Source: CAVORB01 sp963698495 (lineage in GTDB: Bacteria; Pseudomonadota; Gammaproteobacteria; Chromatiales; Chromatiaceae). From it: a stretch of DNA of 64,000 nucleotides. The stretch spans positions 248,001 through 312,000 of the forward strand of contig CAVORB010000020.1 of assembly GCA_963698495.1 (NCBI GenBank), read 5' to 3'. Of the stretch, positions 45,720 to 53,022 are shown one piece after another (positions within the stretch are counted from its first letter, which is position 1; every line of letters starts with the position of its first letter). The translations under genes were made by a program, and so were the position numbers. Below the pieces are notes generated by a model that was given only the letters and a program-made list of their open reading frames with translations, was not told where the DNA came from and did not search any database.

Positions 45720-46018
45720 TGTTTCGGCCCGCATGCAAACAGTCTTGGGTGTTTTCGCCCGTCCGTTTTTCTTTCTCGAATTAATTAGTTAGCTACGAGT
45801 GAAATCTGCGTGTTTTCGCCCGCAGGCCCTGCCCACTCGCCGTTTTCGCCCGCACCCCGAACGCGACGGTGGGGACGCCGTGCTTTCGCCCGCACGCATA
45901 CGGAGCGGCCTGTTTTCGCCCGCAGACTTTTCTCCAGGCCGATCCGTATGTTACGTAAATCCCGATGGGAGCAATGTATTCGCCCGCAGGAAAATACCAA
46001 CCCCTGTTTTCGCCCGCA
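45720..46018 (+). repeat. Array of eight iteron-like 14-bp repeats in four doublets
   Basis: Consensus TGTTTTCGCCCGCA, all in one orientation, starting at 45720, 45750, 45811, 45841, 45881, 45911, 45975 and 46005. The copies form four pairs; within every pair the starts are exactly 30 bases apart (16-base spacer), and spacer sequences differ. Gaps between pairs are 61, 40 and 64. The first pair is the most diverged. An AT-rich segment lies within the array at 45764-45800. Such phased direct repeats beside an AT-rich stretch, in an element coding a RepA-type ATPase, resemble a plasmid or satellite replication origin; that function is inference. Confidence 0.8.
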
Positions 46019-46142
46019 CCCCTCATGCCGCCTCCCGGTAGAGCACGACATTCGCAACTGCACCGCGGCAAGAGCGAACTACGGTCTGTGGACGCCCAAA
46101 GTCTCCGCGGGAGAAGCTGGTATTTAGCATTCGTCCTTCTGG

Positions 46143-46235
46143 CTTGTGTACCGCCAGTGTACCTGGCGAGCACTTCCTGTCGCAGAAGGGCCAAAACAAA
46201 GCGGTCCAATGACCGCTTGTGTACCGCCAGTATAC
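46143..46235. repeat. Pair of 20-bp direct repeats with embedded palindromes
   Basis: CTTGTGTACCGCCAGTGTAC at 46143-46162 recurs at 46216-46235 with one change (GTGTAC to GTATAC). The first copy runs into CGCCAG-TGTAC-CTGGCG, an inverted repeat, and GCGGTC-CAAT-GACCGC (46201-46216) immediately precedes the second. This may be a regulator or recombinase binding region of the element; no protein can be assigned. Confidence 0.6.
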
Positions 46236-46625
46236 TTTCAGTGAACCAGAGGACTGGACGACCGTGATGGGCTTGGGTCTGACTGAGGAGGGATCCAGAC
46301 AAACGCCGCCGGCAAAGTCAGTCAATGGATGCGGGTGATCGTCCAGCCTCCAAGCGCGGCGCCGCCGGATCCGCTCGAAGAGGGGACCGGAGCCGGTCGA
46401 GGCGAACCTGGTCGATTCAGAGGCTGCATGGGGAATTGTCTGGGAGGTACCCGTTAGGACGTCCCGGGTGCGATCCATGGGCTCGACCTGGCAGTCCGGT
46501 GGCGCGATTAACTGGGCCAAACGTACGACAATTGAAGCAGCGAAGTCTCATGCTCGCCCCGCGCCTCGCTCGTCCGGGCCGCTCCGCTCGCGTATGGTGA
46601 CCTCGGTGTGACCGGCCTGGCGTCT

Positions 46626-46982
46626 CTACCCTGACCCGACTTCTCCACTCAGCGGGGCGATCTCAACGACCTGCTCATCCGCATCCAAGGCTCCGGCAAT
46701 TGCGGGCCAAGCTCTATCCATCCACGCGAGAAGTTCTCGTCTCGTGCTGTTCCCCAAACGCACCCATAGGACGCGGGGACCTCTCGAACTGCTCGTCGCC
46801 AACGCTACGAAGTCCTCATCTTTGGTGACGATGACGGCGCAAGTACTCTCCGCGCGGGACCAGATTTCCGAATCGCTCGCCGTTTCCATGTGAAGACCGA
46901 ACACGTGCTCGGCAACGAAGCCCTTGCCCGCCAGCCACCTGGCAAGAGCGGGCGGTAGTTGGGCATCGACAAGGAATCGCAT
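46626..46982 (-). CDS. DUF5615 PIN-like protein, probable toxin
   Basis: 118-residue Mut7-C-like PIN-fold protein, typical toxin partner of DUF433 proteins. MRFLVDAQLPPALARWLAGKGFVAEHVFGL has the first conserved Asp, DSEIWSRAESTCAVIVTKDEDF the second acidic pair. PIN-like proteins are usually RNases; activity for this family is not well established. It follows the DUF433 gene by two bases. Confidence 0.9.
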   Translation of the reverse strand: MRFLVDAQLPPALARWLAGKGFVAEHVFGLHMETASDSEIWSRAESTCAVIVTKDEDFVALATSSSRGPRVLWVRLGNSTRRELLAWMDRAWPAIAGALDADEQVVEIAPLSGEVGSG

Positions 46983-46984
46983 CC

Positions 46985-47212
46985 TCAGGCGACGCGCAGC
47001 ACCGGATGGTCCATCTGGCGCGCTGCATATTCGAGCGCCGCGGTGATATCCGCATCTTCAAGATAGGGATAATCTTCCAGGATCTCGGCGCGACTCGCCC
47101 CGCCAGCAAGCATTTCGAGGATATCGGTCACGCGGATACGCATACCGCGTATGCAGGGCCGACCACCACATTGGGCGGGATCAAAGGTGATGCGCTGTCT
47201 CTGATCATCCAT
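46985..47212 (-). CDS. DUF433 protein, probable antitoxin
   Basis: 75-residue small HTH-like protein: ITFDPAQCGGRPCIRGMRIRVTDILEMLAGGASRAEILEDYPYLEDADITAALEYAARQ is the complete DUF433 signature. Two bases upstream of the DUF5615 gene, it forms a VapBC-like addiction module of the element. The ATG at 47212 is the only start that leaves a normal-sized protein. Confidence 0.92.
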   Translation of the reverse strand: MDDQRQRITFDPAQCGGRPCIRGMRIRVTDILEMLAGGASRAEILEDYPYLEDADITAALEYAARQMDHPVLRVA

Positions 47213-47524
47213 CGTTAGTTTGCCTGCTCGGGATACGACTCGGATTCTAGACCTGTTTCGGGCGTGAACGACAGCGTCGCGGTGCCTCGCCCGCCGAACC
47301 TTCGCCGCCGAACACCTGGCGAAGAGGTCACGGAGAGCGACCAAGCGAACCTGTCCGACTCGCGGCCCGACGAGATCGCGCGACGAGCCGATCGCGCGGT
47401 GTGGCATACAGGCTGACGCTCCAGAGCAGACAGAGCGCCTACAACAACGACCTTTCTCAGCGGCGCGCCTGCCTTCAGCGGGCAACAATGACTCCAGGTT
47501 ACCGCAACACCTGGAGTATCGCCT
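47213..47524. other. Divergent control region between DUF433 and the HTH gene
   Basis: About 310 bases upstream of both genes. It should hold the antitoxin promoter near 47213-47300 and ends with the 27-base palindrome described below. No coding frame resembles a known protein. Confidence 0.55.
47491..47517 (+). promoter_or_regulatory. Palindrome covering the ribosome site of the HTH gene
   Basis: ACTCCAGGT-9 bases-ACCTGGAGT, a perfect 9-bp inverted repeat. The second arm contains the GGAG ribosome site seven bases before the ATG at 47525, so the repeat could be an autoregulatory operator in DNA or a hairpin hiding the ribosome site in RNA. Confidence 0.7.
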
Positions 47525-47836
47525 ATGACCACCGCGAGAGCATTCCTCAGCCGCGCCGAGGCGGCGGACTACGTACAATCCCACGGGCTGCCGCTGGCCC
47601 GCGGCACACTGCAGAAATATGCCACCACCGGCGGAGGACCCCGCTACCACAAGTTCGGCCAGCGCTGCGTCTACCGTCGCGAGGATCTGGACGCCTGGAT
47701 GGAGACCAAGCTGGGGCGCCCCGTGACCTCGTCGAGCAACACGGAGGCAATCCCTGACGGCGGATACCCCGAGGAGGCTCCGGAGTTCCAGCCCGGTACC
47801 TGCAACCCCGCCCAAGTTCCAGATTCGAACAAATGA
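47525..47836 (+). CDS. Helix-turn-helix protein (AlpA/excisionase-like)
   Basis: 103-residue protein with an AlpA-type HTH: FLSRAEAADYVQSHGLPLARGTLQKYATTGGGPRYHKFGQRCVYRREDLDAWMETKL (residues 7-64), then a Pro/Glu-rich tail. Proteins of this kind control replication or excision genes of integrative elements. Its stop overlaps the next gene's start (ATGA), so it is co-translated with the TOPRIM/RepA gene. Confidence 0.88.
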   Translation: MTTARAFLSRAEAADYVQSHGLPLARGTLQKYATTGGGPRYHKFGQRCVYRREDLDAWMETKLGRPVTSSSNTEAIPDGGYPEEAPEFQPGTCNPAQVPDSNK

Positions 47837-50038
47837 CTTCCCGGCAGGTCGAGCAGAGACGCACGGCGAGCGAATCCGTCACCCTGCCCGCACTGACGGA
47901 ACAAGCCCTCGCTGACCTGCAGGCGGCCGGGCTGGATTTCGACAACCTGGAGCTCAATGCCGGGTTCCGTCGCAACCCAAGGCACGACCACCTCTGGTAC
48001 GTGGCCGATACGGGCGTCGGCAGGAACGGACGGCCCTGGCTGATGGTCACCGCGGGCAACGCGAAGGTCACCGGCGATGTGTCGACGCCGCTTGTGGTCT
48101 ACAAGAGCTGGGAGACGGTAGGGGTGACCATCGATCCGGCGGAGTCGGCGGACAGGCAACGCCAGATTGATCAGACCGCCCGGCGCCGTCGGGAAGAGGA
48201 CAAGACGCGACGGGAAACGGCAGCGCAAACGGCTCGGACTCTCTGGTCCAGCGCGTCCGTGCAGGTCAACGGACATCCCTACCTCGAGAAAAAGGACGTC
48301 AAGGCCCACGGCATCCGGCGCAGCGGCGACCGGCTCCTGATCCCGGTCAAGGATACGGCCGGCACCCTCCACGGCATCCAGGCCATCGGTCCGGACGGGG
48401 CCAAGCGGTTCAACACCGGGGCCACCCTGAGCGGGACACTTCCACCTGATCGGCAAGCCCGCCGGACGGCTCTACCTGTGCGAGGGCTACGCCACCGGCG
48501 CCACCATCCACGAGGCCACCGGGGCGGCCGTGGCGGTGGCCTTCCATGCGGGCAACCTCAAGGCCGTCGCCTGGGTCCTGAGAGAGGCCTACCCGGGCGC
48601 GGAACTGGTGGTCTGCGCCGACGACGACCGACACACCGAGGGCAACCCCGGCCTGACCCATGCGCGGGCCGCGGCCGCGGCCGCGGGTGGCCTCGTCCTG
48701 GTGCCACGCTTCCGGCGCCCGGGTCCCGGGTTTACCGACTTCAACGACCTGGCCAGGTCGGAGGGGCTGGCGGCGGTGCGGGCGCAGCTCCAGCGGCCAG
48801 AGCGGGTAGAGCGCGTCGCCACGGGCCTGTCGGTCATCGCCGCCGACCGCCTGCCCCCGGAGCCCATCGCCTGGCTGTGGGACGGCTGGCTCGCCCGCGG
48901 CAAGGTCCACCTGCTGGCCGGCGCGCCGGGCACCGGGAAGACCTGCGTTGCCCTGGCGCTCGCGGCCACCCTGACCACGCCCGGGCGCTGGCCGGACGGG
49001 AGCACGGCCGCCGTGGGCTCGGTGCTGATCTGGAGCGGCGAGGACGACCCTCGGGACACCCTGGTGCCGCGGCTCATCGCCTGCGGCGCGGACCTGTCGC
49101 GGGTTCACTTCGTGGGCTCGGTCACGGAGGAGGACGGCATCCGCGGCTTTGACCCGGCGCGGGACGCAGACCTGCTGCGGGATCACGCCGCGGCGATGGA
49201 CCCGCCCCCGGCGCTGCTGATCGTGGACCCTATCGTCTCCGCCGTCGCTGGCGACAGCCACAGGAATGCGGAGGTGCGCCGGGGCCTGCAGCCGCTGGTT
49301 GACCTGGCCACGGCCGTGCGCTGCGTGGTGCTCGGAATTTCCCACTTCACCAAGGGCACGGCTGGACGCGACCCCGTGGAGCGGGTCACCGGCTCGCTCG
49401 CTTTTGGCGCCCTGGCCCGCGTCGTCCTGGCGGCGGCCAAGGTCTCCGAGGAGGACGGCGGCGGACGCATCCTGGCCCGTGCCAAGAACAACCTGGGACC
49501 GGACACGGGCGGGTTCACCTATGACCTCGAGCCGCTGGAGCTGCCGGGTCATCCCGGCGTGCACACCACCCGGATCCTTTGGGGCGCGCCCCTGGAGGGC
49601 TCGGCGCGGGAGCTTTTGGGCAAGGCCGAGTCGGTGGACGACCCGGACGAACGATCGGCCCTCGATGATGCCAAGGCGTGGCTGAGCCACACCCTCGGTT
49701 TCGGCGCCTTGGATGGGAAGGAGCTCAAGCGGTTGGCCCGCATCGAGGGCATTCCGGAACGGACCCTGTACCGCGCGGCCGGTGCGCTCGGGGTGGACCG
49801 CAAGGCGCAGGGGTTCGGCAAGGCGAGACTGTGGTCCATGTGTGCCAAGACGCCCATGTCTGCCAGCGCAAAAGTGTTGGCAGAGACTGGCAGGCATGGC
49901 GAAGACGTGCCCGTCTCTGCCAATGGGTGCCAAACGCAATCCGTTGGCACACATGCGCAGTTTGGCACACATGGGGAGGGCGAAACGGCTGCTGGTCCCC
50001 TTCGGCGGGAGGCCGAGCCTTTCGTGGAGGAGTTCTAG
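47833..50038 (+). CDS. TOPRIM and RepA-type ATPase replication protein, with a 1-nt frameshift
   Basis: Probable primase-helicase of the element. An N-terminal region (1-165) leads into a TOPRIM domain (GRLYLCEGYATGATIHEATGAAVAVAF with the Glu, later VVCADDD with the Asp cluster), then a RepA/RecA-like ATPase with Walker A GAPGTGKT and Walker B ALLIVDPIVSAVAGD, and a C-terminal part with a winged-helix-like segment (DGKELKRLARIEGIPERTLYRAAGALG). The frame breaks near 48436: dropping the A in GGGACAC restores SGHFHLIGKPAGRLYL, giving 734 residues. Coupled to the HTH gene before it. Confidence 0.88.
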
Positions 50039-50485
50039 GTGGACCTGCAACAGGCGCTCACCCAGATGAACGCGGCCGGCATCCTGATGCGCGCGCGCGG
50101 CGACCGGCTCTCCGTGGTGTCCCGGACACCCCTGACGGAACAACAGCGGGCCTGGATCCGCGCCCACAAGGCGGAGTTGCTCCGGCTCTTGGCCGATCCG
50201 GTTCCGGATTCTCCACGACTTGCCAAAGACGCTCGCGAAGTCATCCGGGGAACCACTGAACGTCGGGCAAAGTGCCGCCAGTTCGCCCTACGGGAATCCG
50301 GAAAGGTGGCATGGAGGCAAGTGCCATCCGCGACGCGCGTTTACCGCTTCCGCCTCATCGACAAGCCCGATAGCTGGTTGACCATGATTGCCCCTGACTG
50401 CGACCTCGACGAGGCGCGCCGTTGCCTGCGCCTTCGCTTCGGGGGACGCGTGACCGATGTCGCGCAGCACCGGCCCAGCAGGTAA
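50039..50485 (+). CDS. TubC N-terminal docking-like protein of integrative elements
   Basis: 148 residues starting at GTG directly after the previous stop. The first 52 residues (LQQALTQMNAAGILMRARGDRLSVVSRTPLTEQQRAWIRAHKAELLRLLAD) match the TubC docking-domain fold, here unrelated to polyketide enzymes and often found after replication genes of mobile elements. The C-terminal part (VYRFRLIDKPDSWLTMIAPDCDLDEARRCLRLRFGGRV) is conserved in such proteins but has no known role. Last gene that clearly belongs to the element. Confidence 0.75.
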   Translation: MDLQQALTQMNAAGILMRARGDRLSVVSRTPLTEQQRAWIRAHKAELLRLLADPVPDSPRLAKDAREVIRGTTERRAKCRQFALRESGKVAWRQVPSATRVYRFRLIDKPDSWLTMIAPDCDLDEARRCLRLRFGGRVTDVAQHRPSR

Positions 50486-50726
50486 GTGCAATGACCGTGG
50501 TCCCGATGAACGAAATGTCCGATCCGTCGCGAATACGTTATACCGGCGCGAGCCAATGCCGGGAGAGTGGCATTCCTTCTCGACGGACTCGCGCAATAAT
50601 CCCAAATGATGTGTGCGGCCGAGTGCGGTGACGACGAGCGGGACCGCGCCCCCGAACTGAGCCCGAGACGGGTTTGCGGATGGGCCGAACTCGTAAAAAG
50701 GAGGCGCCAAACGCACCGACTACTCG

Positions 50727-51982
50727 CTACACCTTGACGACCGGCGCATGCGCTAGAAGCTGTTCGACGACCTCAACGCCCCGCCCGATATCGACCTGAT
50801 TCATGAAGGTCGAATAGGTAAACAGGGCCAACAGATAGCGGGGGTCGCTGATCCAGGGCGGGAGGTAGAGGGGTGCCCGCAGGAGCCCCATTGCGTAGAG
50901 CTCGCACAAGGCCGGGATGTCCAGCGCGTCGAGCTTGCCGCAGAAGAACAGCCGCAGGACATCGGAGCGTCCGGCGGCGAAGCAGAAACGAATGGCAATG
51001 CTGACCTGGAGCAGCCCAAAGAGGTAGACGACGTCCTTGGTGAAGGGGGCGCCGCCAGAAATGACGCCGCCGCGGAACACCCGCCGCGCGTTCTCGAACG
51101 CCTGGTCGGGGCTCGCGGTCCGCTCCAGAAAGAAGCGGTAGACGTCGAGGAAATCCGCCCCCTCGATGGCCATTTGGATGGCGAAGACACGGTCGGCGAG
51201 GCGCCGCATCCGATCCAGTTCCATCGACCCGCTGATGATCTCGGCAAACACGGCCAGCCCTTCCTGGGTGCGCGTGGTTCCGGGGTGGCCGGCGGCGAGA
51301 ATCGGGGGATCGGTCTGCGCCCGGCCATTCAGGGAGGTGGCGCAGTGAATATAGGCCTCGTGATGCAAGAGCTGGCTCGCGTCCCGGTCCGTGAAGCGGG
51401 CGTCCCGGCGGATGTGAATCGACGTTGCGGTGGCCAATGCGTTGGCGGAGAGCTTGTCCACCAACTCCACCTTGGGGGCGGCCGCGCCGAAAGGGGTATG
51501 CACGGCCCGTTCGATGTCCCGCGCTACTTTCGGGGCGTCGTGGTACTCGGGCGGGGCGATGTCCATCTCGATGCGGGCAAGCTGTTCGATGGTATCGCGG
51601 ACACGCTCGGCGAGTTGCGGGGAAGTGAGGGGGAACAGGCGATGAGGGCAAGTGGGCCCGCCGTAGATCTGGCGACCGTAGTCGAAGAACGCACTGGTAC
51701 CGACAGCAGGGTGTCCGCCTGGCGATCAAGCCAGAGGTCGACCGTGGTCACGGGCACGATGGCGCGGCGCGCCTCGACCACCGCCTCGATGGCCGGCGTA
51801 AGATCCAGGGGCTGGTAGCTGACCTGTGGGAGCTCCTGCGCACCTTTGGCGAAGAACTCGGCCTTGACCTCCGGCGGCCAGTCGACGGAGTCCAGGACAC
51901 GGATCGAACGGCTGGCCTGGTACAGCAGGCCGGCGATTTGCCGAATTCGGTTCTTTTCCCGATCGTTTGCGGGGATCGTCAT
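50727..51982 (-). CDS. QEGLA-motif protein (TIGR02421/DUF1704), with a 1-nt frameshift
   Basis: Conserved protein of the group annotated as flavohemoglobin-expression modulating, with the defining RTQEGLAVFAEIISG and an upstream HHEAYIH that may be a metallopeptidase-like HExxH variant. The N-terminal part (MTIPANDREKNRIRQIAGL to ADTLL) is in another frame; adding one G near 51700 gives ADTLLVGTSAFFDYGRQIYGGP and joins it to the rest, 418 residues. The start is a choice among several Met. Function of the family is not established. Confidence 0.82.
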
Positions 51983-52236
51983 CTCTCGGGCTGCGGTTGC
52001 CAGCTGATTGTGGTCCCAGCCGAAGGTTGGGTGCACAGGGGACGGTGTCGTAGCTTGCCCGATTTGACGACTGTCTGCCGTTCTTTCGCATACCAACTTC
52101 CGCAGGCGAATCATCGCCATCTGCGGAACACGCATTGCGCGCGCCGACGGGCGCTGGGCTATGCTATCCGCGGTCCAGAAACGCACCCGTTCCCACACAC
52201 ACCCACAGATCGGTTGAGGCGTAAAAAGGAGGCGTC

Positions 52237-52971
52237 ATGAGCAATTCCACGTCATCTCAGCGAGGTCCCACCACGGTCAGCCTGGCCGACGAGGAGGGCG
52301 TCAAACGGATCATCGTCGATACCGTCTTCGGCCTATGGGGGATGGTCAACAACCTGACCCGGTTGCGGCCCACCAAGCGCGAACGGTACCGGGTCACTAT
52401 CTTCGGCTCGGCGCGGGCGCAGCCTGGGAGCCAGGTTTACGACGAGGTGAAACGGCTCGCGGGCGAGCTGTCCGCCATGGGCTGCGACATCGTCACCGGG
52501 GGCGGCCCCGGCCTGATGCAGGCCGCCAACGAGGGCGCCCGAGAGCGGGCGGCGGACGAGCGGGTGCAGAGCGTGGGGATCCGGGTGGAATTACCCTTCG
52601 AGCAGGAGGTAAACCCCTTCGTGCAGGAGGCCTTCGAGCACCAGACGTTTTTCACCCGGCTGCACCAGTTCGTGATCATGTCGGACGCCTATGTCGTGGT
52701 CCCGGGCGGCATCGGCACCGTGCTCGAGGCCATGCTGGTGTGGCAGCTCCTCCAGGTGCGCCACCTGCACGACACGCCGCTCCTCTTCGCCGGGGAGATG
52801 TGGGGCGAGCTGGTCGCCTGGGCGCAACGCTGGATGCTGCGCCCGGACCTGGAGCTGGTGAATCCCGAGGACATGACCATCCCGACTTGCGTCAAGTCCG
52901 CGGATGAGGCTATCGCCATGCTCCGCGAGCACCATGCCCGCTGGCGGCTCCACCAGGAGGGCCGCGTTTGA
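52237..52971 (+). CDS. LOG-family (lysine decarboxylase-like) nucleotide hydrolase
   Basis: 244-residue Rossmann-fold protein of the TIGR00730/LOG group, which in studied members releases the base from nucleoside 5'-monophosphates. Motifs ITGGGPGLMQAANEGA-like (VTGGGPGLMQAANEGA) and PGGIGTVLE are intact. AAGGAGG lies seven bases before the ATG. It is followed by the sigma-54 activator gene in the same direction. Confidence 0.92.
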   Translation: MSNSTSSQRGPTTVSLADEEGVKRIIVDTVFGLWGMVNNLTRLRPTKRERYRVTIFGSARAQPGSQVYDEVKRLAGELSAMGCDIVTGGGPGLMQAANEGARERAADERVQSVGIRVELPFEQEVNPFVQEAFEHQTFFTRLHQFVIMSDAYVVVPGGIGTVLEAMLVWQLLQVRHLHDTPLLFAGEMWGELVAWAQRWMLRPDLELVNPEDMTIPTCVKSADEAIAMLREHHARWRLHQEGRV

Positions 52972-53022
52972 TTCGAGCACGACCCCACCAGCCCGAGCCA
53001 GCATGAGCGACGGAGCGGTATA

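Larger units (their letters stand above)
45221..46625. other. Long non-coding region of the integrative element
   Basis: About 1.4 kb without a supported gene, less GC-rich than the flanks in its middle part. It contains the iteron-like array (45720-46018), an AT-rich stretch (45764-45800), direct repeats and small palindromes (46143-46235). Open frames on the minus strand across the array give repetitive Arg/Lys/Gly peptides that merely translate the repeats. 45221-45700 and 46262-46625 show no feature I can name. Confidence 0.65.

Noticed and set aside
45720..46018. CRISPR array
   Set aside because: Repeats are only 14 bases with 16-base spacers in pairs and irregular gaps, there is no palindromic repeat core, and no cas gene is nearby.
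45785..46302. Minus-strand proteins rich in CGRK/RAKT/AGEN across the iteron array
   Set aside because: The peptides are a translation of the DNA repeats in shifting frames; no ribosome site and no conserved domain.
46985..47815. 276-residue upstream-extended frame of the DUF433 protein
   Set aside because: The first 200 residues are antisense to the HTH gene and control region; the DUF433 domain alone has the family size.
50692..52234. Exact 15-base repeat CGTAAAAAGGAGGCG flanking the QEGLA gene, as possible element boundary
   Set aside because: It contains the common AAGGAGG ribosome site, and a chance 15-mer repeat in 64 kb is not unlikely; no similarity continues outside it.
44982..52240. 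Right attachment site matching the tRNA-Arg 3' end
   Set aside because: No copy of the GGTTCGAATCCC...GAGGGCACCA segment was found by eye. The right boundary is therefore left open; an exact search beyond this window is needed.
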